From the NCBI GenBank assembly GCA_003342815.1, contig PTEX01000024.1:1431159-1495158 (forward strand): a DNA stretch of 64,000 nucleotides, in the 5' to 3' direction. The notes under the pieces are model-generated. The model saw nothing but the letters and a program-made list of their open reading frames with translations. It made no database searches and was not told where the DNA came from. Below, one piece after another: positions 1 through 12,827 of this stretch. Numbering within the stretch: position 1 is the stretch's first letter; the number at the start of each line of letters is the position of its first letter. The DNA comes from Eudromia elegans (taxonomy: Eukaryota; Chordata; Aves; Tinamiformes; Tinamidae). A program made the translations under genes and the position numbers.

Positions 1-593
1 ATAGCTTCATCATGGTAACCTCGTAAATACATCCATATATTGGTTAAATACAGAGCAAAACAAGCTGTTACAGTTATAGTTCAAAGCTGCATGGGATTTT
101 TTATAGAGTGTACAGGGAGGTATTCAAGCACTGTAGAGCACAGGCTTTGTTACTGCATTCAGCCATATCCTTCTGTCTACAAAGAACCTTTCCCTAGGAC
201 AGAAGCCTGCACATCAGCACATGCTGTGTAAATCACATCCATTTGGAAACCCTCCTCTGTGTATAGGAATATTCAGCAGATCATTTCTCTTAAGGACAAT
301 GAGTTCTTACTAAGATCTCCACAGCTAGTAAGCTGTCCAGACTGCATGCTTGTATGTGTTAATGGGAAAAATGGGGGACTACACATGAGATTGAGATATA
401 TATATCTGTCAGCTTTCAGGAATAAAGAAGTTGATAAAATAGTGATATTTGCCAAAATTGAGAACATTTGGTAAGTACTTAGCATATTAAAAGCAAAATA
501 AGCAGGCGCAGAATGCCTGAGAGTGAAAGCTCATAGGCTAAAACAGTGGAACATTATTCAATAAATTACCGAAAGAGTTGGCTGTAAAAGACC

Positions 594-630
594 AAAAAAA
601 AAGGAAAAAAAAAAAAAAAAAAAAAAAAAA
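594..630. repeat. Poly-A tract (A9-GG-A26)
   Basis: Nine A, two G, then twenty-six A, followed by GTAACC. A tract like this could be the 3' tail of an old retroposed copy, but the 5' side shows no recognisable SINE, LINE or gene sequence and no clear target-site duplication. I read it as a homopolymer. Confidence 0.85.
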
Positions 631-1723
631 GTAACCTAATATCATAAGGGCAAGATTTCAGCACTTCAAAGTTTCTAATAGGGTAGTATTTGCAATTGGA
701 GAATAACATGCGTAAGGTTATGCAGTTCATGTCTGAAATTATACTGCTGCATTAAGTTACCAGCCTCTGAATTGAGAAAACAATTATCTGCACAATACTG
801 AGGGAGATCAAAGAGACAACTAGATTTAATAAAGCAGTAATAACAGCTGACAATATCTGCCTGCACAAACTGGTCCTGTTTTATCAAGATAAAATGTAGA
901 GAAAATGTGCGTCAGCATTTCAGACCATTATTTCTTAGAATGAGCTTATAATCTATACAGAGAAGCCATCCCAGCTCAGAAACTGGTAGCACTCAAGAAT
1001 GAACTGGAGAACTAAAGCTCACTTGCTAACGGATATCACATCAATATGCCAACTAAAGAGAAGTACCATTTTCCAGAAGTAGCTTTACATCTTCAAAAGC
1101 AGAAATAATTTCCAGGTCCTGGAATTTCGAAAATTATCTGGAATAATTTAAAGACTTCTCGCTCCTTTTAATTATATGGAGTACTTTGACATAGTCTGGT
1201 TAGGGAAAAACTACATGCACAGTTTAGTGATGTGAGGAGAAAGAATGAGAATGAGAACTCTGAAAGAAACAGCACATGTAACTGTGGGCTGGGATCCTAA
1301 TTCATTTAGATGGTTTTGGAATTTTACCTTGCTTTGCTTCTAGCCAGTCTTTAGGCTTGAAAACTATTTATAAGCTTTCTCCTAATGGTACTTAAACTGA
1401 AGGCGCTGGATCTTGGCGAGCTTGAAATGTGACAAAGCATAGAAAATAATGTCTTTTTTGGTTCATTTGTCTAGTACATTAGTGCAGACAGAGAATTATT
1501 GCAGTCAGTGACTGAAAAGAGTTATTATAGGCAGTCGTAATATTTACATAAAACATTAAAGAGAGATATGGAAACCCACAAAAAAAGAAGCGAGGTGGTG
1601 GAGCTGATGGAGTCTACACCCATCTTTTTTGTCGGCTTTCCAGGTAGAGTCAGTTAATAAATTCTGAACAATTTTGGGCTCAGCAGAGAAATGACTCATT
1701 GCACTCCTTTCTTTTATGACTAC

Positions 1724-1741
1724 AAAAAAAAAAAAAAAAAA
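1724..1741. repeat. Poly-A tract (A18)
   Basis: A plain run of eighteen A residues in AT-rich intronic or flanking DNA. No element was recognised upstream. Confidence 0.85.
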
Positions 1742-4700
1742 GCATGCAGGACAGCTTTTCAAGCATACTTTCATCATAGATGCTACGCACCAGTTATATG
1801 ACAACATATCCACCGAACTTCATTTGCATCCCTCAGTCACATTTGATAAGGTTCACTTGTTTAGATCACTTTCGCAGGTTATTTAAATTTGGTCCAAGGG
1901 GCTACATATGAAAATTACTTGCAACAGGCCTATAAAATACATCGCCTTGCAAAATATATTGTTGACAAAAAATATAGTTTTAAAAAGATTTTATTTCTTT
2001 CCTTTTATACGAAAAAAATGATCCACAAACTCCAGTAATACCAGGTTCATGTTTACATGCTGTGCTAGTTTTGGACCTAGCTCATCAATCTTGAGACTGA
2101 ATAGATCTTTCTGGTAGACAGAGCTGTAGCTAGTCTTGCAGGGCCTTAGTTACTACAGTTAAAAGATCAGCAATATTTTCCATATCCTAATGAATAACAG
2201 TAGAGAACATTAGGAAGAAATTACATTTTAAGTGTGCAACAAAGATAGAGGGCTCAAGGGAAAACGCAGGGCTAAGAAGAATAAAGTGAAATAATATATT
2301 GAATTAACCTGACTGCTAGCTTCAATTTTTATGTAATACTTTTGTAAATTAGTGCTGGGATCTACACAAAGATTTTCCTATTTGATCTGATAAACAAAAT
2401 AGCTGCTTCAGTGTTATAATAAGGCAAATTTCTTTTGGTCCATAATTGCTGAAGTTTATGACTAAACAAAAGTAATTCCCTTAAATAATGCTGAAGCAAG
2501 TAACACCCTTCCTGGCTTAAATTAGCTTTATGGAATGGAATAGAGATAATGACAAAAATTATTACTATCATTTTTATTCTGAGTCAAATAATTCTTTTTC
2601 GAATGTGGAAAAAATGTCTTGTGAAAACACAGCACTTTTGCTTTGATTTGTATGTAAATAGTTACCCAGCTCACACTGGCTAATAATGTTAAAGATATGG
2701 AAGTAAAAAATCCATGTGGTTTGTTTGTTTGTTTTTAACATCAGACTGACACCACATGGCAGCAGTAACAGCATAAATAGATGGAGGTCAGTTTTCAGAC
2801 AATGGCATTAGTTCACGCAGTTGCAAATAAGTAAAGGCCTAAAATTACACATATAATTATCCTTGATCACAAAAATGAGTTTGAGCTAAAGGCAGGGTGA
2901 AACCCTTGCTCAGTGATAAATTCCATAATCTGCAGTTCTTATATCTGGGTTTATGAGACTTGAAAAGCAAATTAGTCCTAAACAGTCATGCTCAATTTAA
3001 ACATTATGAAACAGCTGACAGGTTTTTAACACTTTTTCCTTTTTTTAATTCATTTTTATTTCCAATAAATATTTATTCTTATTGTATACTAGTTCAGGTT
3101 TCTTTACATTGATACATATAGAGTGTAGAAAAGAAATAGAACATCATTTAGGTAACTATCTACTTCCTAGCTATCTTTTTCTGAAAAATAAACCTCTTCT
3201 AAAAACTATAAAACCCCGCTGTGTGTATATATTTAATTTACTTCTGGATATATGTATCTCTCCCACTTATTTTGTCCTAAATAATCTCTAAGCAGCCTAT
3301 ACATCTGTAAAACTTCATAAATCCCTTTTCATCAGGAAATATTATGTTTTCTACAAGAAATTCGCATTCAAATTTAAGTAAGAAAATACAAATTCCATGA
3401 TAGATATGCTGTTAAATAAATTAGTTTTAGTAATATAAAAACCAAAAATCAAACTGTTCATCCACATTTTAGACACACGTAGTATAGAGCAATACCTCAT
3501 TTATTATTCATTAGGAAAAATCAGATATGAATCTCATTTATATGAATGAAAAAAATAGTCATGTCATATTGTGTCACATTGCATCCAGTCACCACAAGCA
3601 TTGCATTGATACTGTAATTTAAAATTACACTTTAAAAAAATCTGAAACTTACTTTTTTCTTGAAACAAATATTTACTCTTATATAATGGTGTAATTTAGA
3701 AGTAACATTTTGGTAAACAGTTCTTCTATTTTTATCATTCTCCAAAAATATGAACTTCACGTTTTGGGCCTTCCTTTATAACCATAGGAGTGTATGTGCA
3801 AGGGAGAAGCGGCAAAACAATTTCACAATTATGGATTTATTTTTACATGGAACACTTCACATAGTCACTGCCATATTATCTATATGTTTTGCTGCTTTGA
3901 AGATGCCATCATCCTCAACTGCTTTCTGCAGACTCCTTGGCTATAGAAAAACTGTCAAACTCATTTAGCAAATGATGTCTTTTTTCATAAAACTATTGCA
4001 GAAGTATTGGATATTGAAGATGTCTTTACTGTTGTTGATAATGTCAGTTACTATTCCATCCTGTTACTCCTGACAGCATATAAATATTTAATAGCACTCA
4101 AAAGTTAAGCTGTCTGGAAAGAAGGACTAACATTTAACAAATACATTAGCATTAAATTCAACACAGATCTACTCAGTCTTTGGAAAACTCTCCCAATAAA
4201 CCTAATTCAGTCATCAGGAAGGCATGACTGCATTAACTAACTACGTGGTTAGCTCCATATTTGTGACTGTATTGATATCTGTACAATTGGGATAACCAAG
4301 GGCATGCATCTTCTAGTGTTACAAAGATACATCCATATGTGTATGTGTGCATTTTTATATCACAGTGATGTCATACGTGTGTTGACACAGATTATCACAC
4401 ATATTCTTGTTATATGATAGTGTCAATTGTTAAATCTTCTTCATCTTAAATTAAGTAAATGCAGCTATAGATATGCTAGCATAACCTGACCCATTCCAAA
4501 GACAAATATGTTTGGATTTGTCCAAGTTACCCGTCATAATCTATAGTGTGCCAGAATAATGACTATTTTTAGTTCTTACCCCTCTCTCTTGCACATAAGA
4601 CAGATGGGATGTCTACTTGTTTCTATCTTTTCCCTCTTTTGTTCCTTCTTGATAAATTATTTTATTCTGAGCTTCCTTGTCCCAATATAATCTGAAAGCA

Positions 4701-5292
4701 AATGAAACAAAAATAGATGAAACCTACTCCAAGTTTCTAAATTATCTGCAAAGCTCTATTTTTTGTACTTGTGTATTTTTACGGTTTTAAATAGTATTCC
4801 AATAATCTAAGGAAAAGAAAATCTGCGTCAAGAGTCTGACAGCTTCTGGCTGAAGTGGGTTGCTGAATGGTACTCACCTATGAGCCAATAAATTTCCCTA
4901 AATTCATCCACAGTCTCTACCAAGTATGTTGTAAAAGTTGCAGCCTGTTGAATCATAATTACAATGCCTTGCTTGTTTTTTCAGTGATTACTGTCATATC
5001 AGAAGTAAATTTTGTGTTGATTCAGCTAGGTATTTCAAGTCTATGTCCAGATAGTACACTTTAAAATACACAAACAATCATTTGACTCCAACAAACCTTG
5101 TTTTCATGAGTGTTTTTGCACAACAGGTTCTGAAGTAACACTCAGCTGCACTTAGGAAATATGAGCAATCTGCTGTTGAGGTATTTTTCCCTTCAAGACA
5201 TATCCAGGGCATGTAGAAACATTTAGTTGCAAGAGCAGAAGGGATCCAGGCAATTATGAATCAGTTACTGTAGCATCCAGAAAGCTGCTCTG

Positions 5293-5316
5293 AAAAAAGG
5301 GTCAAAACCCTTTTTT
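5293..5316. repeat. Perfect 9-bp hairpin
   Basis: AAAAAAGGG and CCCTTTTTT are exact reverse complements separated by TCAAAA. On the + strand the hairpin ends in T6, which resembles an RNA polymerase III or intrinsic-style stop. No small RNA gene with internal A and B boxes was seen upstream. Confidence 0.7.
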
Positions 5317-6719
5317 GATCTTCAAAAGAGGGAACAATCTGCGAGAGGCAGTTCTGCAAAATTCTGTTTATTTCACTGCCATCACTAACCTTTCCCTGCC
5401 CCACAAAAGGAACAGTAGTCATCAGTGATCAGCTTAATGACATAATCAGCTTACCGGGTGTGGATATAATAAGGCTATTCATGGAACAAACCCTGGTGTA
5501 AGCTAAGTGCTGCCCACATCAATAAAACAGTGTCACTTTCCACTAGTGTTTTGCAGTAGCTTTTTACAGCAGAACATGCAGTTAGATATCAGGACGGATA
5601 TACCCTTTAATCAATCAATTTATACATGTTAAAACAATAACAATCAAAAGGCAGAAAAAGCGCAGAACAGTGAAAATAATCCATAAAAGCTTGTGTTGCA
5701 TTTTTTTTTCTTTTGTGCCTTTTGCACTTGTTTGTAATACACATAAAAATAACAGAAGCTGCGCATGAAACCCATACAAAAGCATGGAAACTGTTGCAGC
5801 AGCAACTCCTCCCTCTTGTACTCTGCAAGAGGTTTTCTGTAACACCGCTCTGGCCTGGATATCAACCCTGGGAACTGCGCAGTCCCCAGACTCCTGATAC
5901 AATTTGACCGTGTTGACAGCCGCGACTTCCAGAGGGTGACTCCTCATCACAGCCAGAACAACACACAAGTGAGCGCAACAGAAATCTCCCGCTTATTCCA
6001 CCTTATAGTCTTAACCATAATCACATGCAGTTTTAATAGTTATCTAACGAAATGCTGATGCAGGCATCTCTGCTGAATAACTGGGTCAAACTTTGTCTCT
6101 CCCTTTCAACAGTGGCATGCCTGAGGGGGACAGGACAAAGAAATGATATAAAACACACAGGCATTTAGTTAATTGTCTGGGTCTCCACCATAAATAAAAT
6201 CTCTTTGGTAACACTCGCTCCAGATGCTTTACATGAATATTAGGAATAACAGAGTGGGCATTTTTGGTGTATTGAAAAGATAGTTCTTACTAAATAATTT
6301 GCAGTTTTATATAATTGACAGTATTGCACACAAAATTTATGCTTAAAGCCGGGATATCATGCTTAAATATGTGAATGTGATTTTCCCCTACGGCCTCAGC
6401 ATGCTTTTCCTAAAGATTTCCATTCTTGGATGGCTTATTAATTCAGGCAATGATTCCACTCTACTCTTTATATAAAAGGAAATGAGAACAAAAGCAAATT
6501 AGAACATGTACATCTTCTGCCACACTACAGAATGCGGCATAGTATATGGAAGATATAGTATACTTTAAAAAAATGCTGTTTAAAAATTTGATAGGTCATT
6601 AAGCAATTCTTCCCTTCTACAGCCAGATTCCTCTCTTTAAAGAAGAAGAATTAATGAAGAAATTCCCCACAGCCAAACACGTAGCTATTTCACAAACCTG
6701 GCAGTGTTCCTGTACCTTG

Positions 6720-7320
6720 TCCTAGATAGGAACTGGAAAACCTGAGGCACGGGGTTTGACCAGCCTGCACGCAGGGAGCGGCAGCCCCGGTGGGTGTCTC
6801 TGTGCCTTCTGCATGCACCTTGCAGGGGCCTTCCCGTTGCTCTGGCACCTCATGGCTTCAGCACTCACTGGAGTGCCAGCTCTTGCCCCTGTGGGTCCCT
6901 GCCAGCCCCAGGCCAACGCTGAGGCCCTCATGGCCCTCATGGCGCTGCCGCCCGGCGCCCCGGTGGAGGTGGCCCAGGAGACACGGCCATTTTGTGGGAG
7001 CCGCATGGGGTGGCTGCTGGAACATGGCTGCCATGGCTGGGCCTCCCTCAGCCTCAGGGAGGGCAGGGTGGGCGCAGGCTCCATGGGCGCTGGTACAGCC
7101 GGTTCAGGGGGTCACCATACAGCACAGACCCTCTGGTAGGAGGGCAGCTCTTTGGAGCATCACTGGGGAATAAAACCAGAAAAATGGGTATGATGGTGCC
7201 ATGGGAAACCAGAGTGACGCTGGGTGTAGGGCAGCCGGGACCACCTGTGGCCCGTGGCTGTGGCTCAGCTGCAGTGTGGGGAAGGACGTTCAGATTGGAG
7301 CGTGGGGATGGGCATTTATA
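6720..7320. other. GC-rich patch in intron 1
   Basis: This is about 600 bases of GC-rich sequence with moderate CpG (for example CTGCCGCCCGGCGCC at 6944-6958), flanked by AT-rich DNA on both sides. Overlapping open frames of 110-127 codons exist in several frames on both strands, which is expected from composition alone. It includes a tandem GGCCCTCAT. No protein family, tRNA or known repeat was recognised. Confidence 0.6.
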
Positions 7321-7554
7321 TTAGCAAAAAGCCCCAGGAATTAAGGTTTAGGGCATGAATTGTGCATGAAACGAAGGTAGGACCAGAGCTGCAGCACATA
7401 TGTGGAGCACATTTGAAATGAACCTGGAGTGCAAGGAGGAACCCCCTCGTCGAGCAATTTGTATGTACACTCGGGTATGTGTGTTTACTGTGTTACATAG
7501 TCGTGTGACAGACCCTGCCTAGGATGAAGCAATTTCAATACCGAGCCGTTCCCA

Positions 7555-7650
7555 GGCTGTAACACCCGCCTGTGGAAGGAAGGCGAGCTGAAAGGAGCGG
7601 GCGCGAGCGCAAACAGGCGCGACGTGGCGAGACTGCCACGGGCCTGTTTG
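7555..7650. other. Short CpG-rich stretch
   Basis: A run with about ten CpGs in about 90 bases (GAGCGGGCGCGAGCGC is the core at 7595-7610) lies between the 6.7-7.3 kb GC patch and the 8.2 kb island. It may be part of one broken GC-rich domain spanning 6.7-8.4 kb. No gene is visible. Confidence 0.45.
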
Positions 7651-8234
7651 TGTAAATACGGGTAGAGCGGGAATTGCTGCTGCTTTCCAAATACAGATGA
7701 TCACCCATGACCGTCCTAGCAGTCTGTCACAGCTCCTTTTCCGTGCTGAGGGAGGAAAATGGATCGAGTAAGCTGGACGTCAAAAAGAAACCACATGAAC
7801 ATCTAAAGCTTCCCGTGCGCCTTGGTTTCTTACCATAGACTTAATCCAAACAGTTTTGTACTTCTGCTCCCAAAAGGAGCAGCTCTCTGTGGCTGATCTG
7901 TGATTTGTCCCTTGGATACTATTGACTAAAAATACCTATATTTAGCCCTGGTATCTCCAGCATGTTTCTGTGCACTCATACATAAAGAATGAATAACTCT
8001 GTAATTATCTGGTATACTAAGGGAGTGTAATTCAGTAAAACTCCAAATCCCATTTTACATATTCCATACTCACTGTAAATTAGTGTGTATGTTTTTTCGA
8101 GAAAATGATGAGGTACGTCAAAGGTAAAACCGTGCTTTTTATACTGCTGAGGAAAGCACCAGCCCATTATTTTCCATCCTTTTCCCAGTTTCTTCAAATC
8201 TACATGCGCTGCGGTTAGCCTCTTGTGATAAATA

Positions 8235-8432
8235 GCTCTGCGGAGGGCAGAAGCGTGCTCGTTTTCCTTGGTTTGGGCTGCAGTCGGCTCCCGGTCGCGG
8301 AGGCTGCAGGCGCGGAGCAGCGCAGAGCCGGTCGCCCCGTGCGGACCCGGTTCAGCAACGCGGTGTGCTTTGGGGACACGTTTCCCAGTCGCTTGGGACT
8401 GCAAAGCCAATGGCAGCACGTGCAGGTATGGC
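8235..8432 (+). promoter_or_regulatory. Small CpG-dense island, possible internal promoter
   Basis: About twenty CpGs fall within roughly 190 bases, in otherwise AT-rich, CpG-poor sequence; CCGGTCGCGG, GGCGCGGAGC and AACGCGG are examples. At its right edge an ATG (8410) reads Met-Ala-Ala-Arg-Ala and meets CAG|GTATGG (GT at 8426) with one base left over, the phase exon 2 requires. Density of this kind in vertebrates usually marks a promoter or an unmethylated island. The peptide does not resemble the normal CNKSR2 N-terminus, so this is at most an alternative start. It could equally be an orphan island. Confidence 0.35.
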
Positions 8433-9932
8433 AGCTGTTGCCCCCGTAGAACAGGCCAGACGTTCAGTTACATCCCGTGTTTTTGCTCAGTGTGTTGCTC
8501 AGATAAATTTGGTCACCCTTAGACAATATATTTCACGATTCTTGTTTCCCAAACGGGTTCTTGCTTCCAAGATGGATTTTTGTTTCCTTGAAAAGAAATG
8601 AAATATACCCCGAACATCAGAATTTATGAAACCATCATTTGTCAAAAAACACATATATTTAAAATGATTTGGGTGTTAATACACAGACCTGGATTCTCTT
8701 TTAACTGTAACAAGTAATACAAATGTTCTGGGGCTGACTCAGGCCTTGAGGGCTTGCCAAGAATGACGCGAGTGAACAGTTCCCAGCTCCTCTGCCGTCG
8801 ACTATTGTTAGCTGCTGTCTCATATGGTCAGTCAGGATTCCAGTCAGATTTTCCTTTTAACGTTTTTTTTTCAGCTTTCTTCAGACTGTCATCCAGATTT
8901 GTTTAGAAACTCTAACACTTGACACAGAACGAAATGGTGTATTTCAGGAAAAAGCAATGGTAATTATAGATTTAAGATCTCCACGATCCACTTAAAATGC
9001 ATGGGGTTTAACAGTTTTCTGGAGTCTCCAGGTACTGTCAGCCTATATATCTCAACAGTGGTGTGTTTTTGACGTTCAGGATGACATAGTGGTCGAAAGT
9101 AAGTTCACCTCAAATAAACTCCAAAAGGTGTTTTGGAAGTACTTACGCTACTATTCTTAGATGTGTCTGGCTTCCAGGACCTAATGCTAGGGTCTAAGAT
9201 GCTACTTTGTAGAGGCTTTTGGGGCGTAATGAAATAAATTGCATGTTTTAAGTTCTATTCAGCTTTTAGCATTAAAGGGAACCCAACAGGGTTTCTAGAC
9301 TAGGAAGACTGAGTTCCACTTTTAGCATTGGTAGCATGTTGTAGATAATGCAGTGCTCAAGTAACTGTCTAGGGAAAATACTGGCCAAATATCACTGAAA
9401 AACACTTGATATAAACTCCAAGCAAGACCTTTGTAATTTATGTTCAGGATTATAGTATGTATCTTTATAGTGACTTGAAATAAAAAGCTTTATTTGGAGC
9501 AATCATTAAATGTAAAGAATGTTGTCAACAGAAGGCTGGCATGTGAACATTGAATGTCTGAATATTAGGAATGGTTCTTTCAAAAGCCTGCTGTTTGCTG
9601 TAATTTTGTAGGAGCAAAAGATGGCAAATCCTACTGAACACTGCAAGCCACGATGTCGGGTTCTGACTCCCACAGTTACTACAGCAGGTTTTCAGATCTT
9701 CGGGCACCAGACAAGGAGCTCTTCTTTGAATCTCAAAAGAGAGAGCTTTACAGCCGCGATGTGCCTTGAAGCTGGAACATTTATTCATGGATCAATGGGT
9801 GGCATTGCTTGAGAGAAGCTAGCAGCCTTGCAGTCTTATTCCTGTCAGTATGTTTTGATGTTAGACTGGAGGAGATTTGTCTAACACTTGAAAGGAGTCT
9901 CGGGATGGAAAGAAAAAAAGTGAAACAAGATC

Positions 9933-9945
9933 AAAAAAAAAAAAA
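9933..9945. repeat. Poly-A tract (A13)
   Basis: Thirteen A residues followed by GCTTG. A short homopolymer with no associated element. Confidence 0.75.
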
Positions 9946-11173
9946 GCTTGATTACATATTGTTTAAATAGGAGCTTCCAGCACATCTATATCACCTTTTT
10001 ATTATTATTATTTTTATATTAAACTTAGCTTCATTACTTTTCTGTCTAAGTAAAAAATGTAGTTCTATAAGTATATGAGGTAGTAGCTGTCAAAATGAGC
10101 GAGGCCAAGGCCTGGTAGGCAAGCTGTTAATTTGATATTCACGCAGGAAATAAAAGGGCTGTTACACCATATGCCTTGGGATTTCCAAGGGAAGTATTAT
10201 GTTGGCCCAGTTAACATCCTGGTTAGGATCTAGAAGTTATTCCTTTTTGTAAGTACAACATTATCTGTATATATATATAATTTTTGTCATATTAGTGTAG
10301 AAAGAGGAACATGGAACTCAAGGATAAGCATTTTTATGACAAAATACCTTCTCAAGGGCTTGCTTTACTAGAAGTGTTTTCAGTGTAAAATCATACTCTG
10401 AACTGAAATTAGTGGTGAGCACAAAATCATTGCCTGTGTCAGGGTGTGTGCCAGAAGTCCTGCCAAGAATCATTCTCAGACTATTTTTTAATTGGAGAAA
10501 GTGTCTGACATTTAACTGATGAGATTTTCTCTGCAAATACTCCTTGATATGAAGTGTGAGCAAGGGTTTTAAAGAATTTAAGTGTTGTTCGGAAAGTATT
10601 TCCAGATTTTGCTGTGGTGAAATCTTCCAAATGTAGCATAAATACAATACTCTTACTGAATCTCTTACCCTGCTGCTCAAATAGCTCTTACAAATCAATC
10701 CTAAATGGTATGCGAACTCTAAAGCTAAAAGAGACAAATTAACCCCAGATACCAGCAAAGCTGTTGCTGACTACTTCTAGTCATTTCAGCTTAAACATCC
10801 TGTTTTTCTGAGGTCTTGAAGCTAGAGGGGTTTTTTTGTCTTTTTTATTTTTGGTTTTTTTTGGGTTTTGCTTGTTTTTTAGCATATAGAAATGGATCGA
10901 AAAAGCTGTACAAAAAGCATTTTAATTATTCACTATGTTCTAGATGCTAAGAGAATTTGTCAAATCTATCTTTGGAAGGCTAAAACACCCTTTTATTTTA
11001 AGAGCGAAATGCACCAGGGATTAGTACTTTGAAAACTTACTAGTTTTATCAAATAAGCAGTTGCATGACTATTTTATTCCTGCCTAGTAAATAGGGTAAC
11101 AGCATAGACTCAAGAACTGTATTCACAAAGATTAGCAAAACTAATTTCCAAGTAGCTGATTTATCTATTGTGG

Positions 11174-11229
11174 TTTTTTTTTTCTTTTTCCTTTTTTTTT
11201 TTTTTTTTTTTTTTGGAGGGAGGGAGGGA
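11174..11229. repeat. Poly-T tract followed by a GGGA repeat
   Basis: T-runs interrupted by C end in 23 uninterrupted T (11192-11214), followed directly by GGAGGGAGGGAGGG. The G part has three GGG runs and one GG run, just short of a canonical G-quadruplex. The junction is strongly strand-asymmetric and may be length-variable. Confidence 0.8.
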
Positions 11230-12750
11230 ATAAGTGAAGGCTAATTTAGCTGTACATAAACAAATCACCTCGAGCTGCTGGGTAGATAGAGCAGCAGTCC
11301 CAGATGACAGCCCTGTTTTGAAACATTAGCTGAAGGAAGCTTTGTCAAGTCAGAATCTGAATGACAGATGCTGACCTATATATATTCTACAAGATCTAAA
11401 AGTTGCTTCCAGTTTAGTGGATAGTAGAACTGCCTTAATGGCTCTGTGACTCTGGAGTTATTCATGCTCCAGTTTTTCCCTCTGTGTTCATGCCAGTAGT
11501 GTAGGGTTTGTATTCGCTGAAGGGAGGTTTCAGCAACAAAATTTGTACAGTTTAGTGTTTGAAGCAGAGCTCCAATAATTAAATAGTAAAAATTGTGTAA
11601 TCTTTATTTTGTTTTGAATTTTCTCAACAGAATGATCTCTAAAATTTAACTTCAAGAGAATCAGTGATTGTTCCTGTTGATATATTTATAGACATAATTA
11701 CAAGGAAATTCTATATTAAATGTAACTTTAATCTCTTTTGCAATTTTTTTATTAAACCTTAAGTGCATTTAGAAATGAAAAATGTATTTTAAAAGGGAGT
11801 ATCCTCTGACATGCTTTGTGTTGGATTGAATTTTACATCACCTATGGCTCAATTTACTTGCTTGTCCAGTGTGTAGGATTTTAGAGTCACGGTCTGACAG
11901 TTAAAGCAAATTAATTATGATAATATAATTTCTGTCTTTGATTTTTTCCACCTTTTCTAACTGTTATTAATTTCTGTGTGCTTCCAAGCAAGTGGAATAT
12001 AATAGGTATGTAATAGGTGGGTATCTACTTTAAAAAAGAAATAAATTAAGAGATAAGGTGTACTTTGGGAATATTTCTGTTATAATCAGTAATGTTAAAA
12101 AAAATTAAGGAATTTTACAATTTCTTTGAGAATTATCAAGTAATAATCAATTTATTTGACTTCAATGAGGGGTATTTGTCCTTTCCACTTTACTTTCATT
12201 TTTTTACTTAAATAAACTTTAAGCTATGTTAAATTTAACATCCTAATAAAGGAGAAAACAAAAATTAAAATTCAAATTTTAAAATATGTTACAAAACATT
12301 CAGTATTTGTTGGCTTCAATTGGGAAGGCCTGAAAGGAGAATGTGTGAATGTTTGCTGATAATACTTTCAATTGGAACCATCATCAGTCTGCTCCCAGTT
12401 GGGAAAGTTGCTCGTTAAAAACATGCTTGAAGATCTCTTGACTTCTTGAATTTTAGAAGTTTGGATGGAAACCTTCTAACTTTATAAATATACCAGCCCG
12501 GAGTTGCATATAGACTCATTTACTATATCGCTTAGGGTTTTTTTAAATACAGTTTTAGAGTATAAAATGCAGATTTTTATCATTGGGCTGATTAATTTAC
12601 ATTATTTAGTGCCCTGAGCAAATAGAAAAATTGTTTTAATTTTGCTGGTGACTGACTTAGAAGCAGCAAAGGATAGTTGTAAAAAATGACTATTTAATGA
12701 AAATTTCTGTCAGTTTTTTTAAGTGATGCTATGCTAGATTTTCACTGAGT

Positions 12751-12827
12751 AAAATATATATTTATATATATATAAAAATATTAATATATATAATATATAA
12801 ATATATATTATATAAATTAATATATAC
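12751..12827. repeat. AT-rich microsatellite
   Basis: About 75 bases made almost only of A and T in imperfect (AT)n, TATATAT and TTAATATA units. Likely length-polymorphic and able to form cruciforms. No gene function is inferred. Confidence 0.85.

Larger units (their letters stand above)
1..6719. other. AT-rich non-coding DNA, left edge
   Basis: No open frame here looks like an exon. The longest is a 117-codon minus-strand frame at 5615-5968 with no family resemblance. Contents worth naming are two poly-A tracts (594-630 and 1724-1741), a TTTG-rich run near 2720 and a perfect hairpin at 5293-5316. I see no gene or recognisable transposon. Confidence 0.6.

Noticed and set aside
594..1741. Poly-A tracts as tails of processed pseudogenes
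   Set aside because: No gene-like sequence precedes either tract and no target-site duplication was found.
7976..8419. 147-codon minus-strand open frame
   Set aside because: No family resemblance; its N-terminal half is just the reverse strand of the CpG island.
6000..9000. A switch in A/T strand skew near 8 kb marking the transcription start
   Set aside because: Hand counts on evenly spaced lines on each side gave only a slight T excess in both, so no switch is supported.
10318..10758. 146-codon minus-strand open frame
   Set aside because: Leu/Ser-rich translation with no domain and no CR1 or transposase motif; no splice or conservation support visible.
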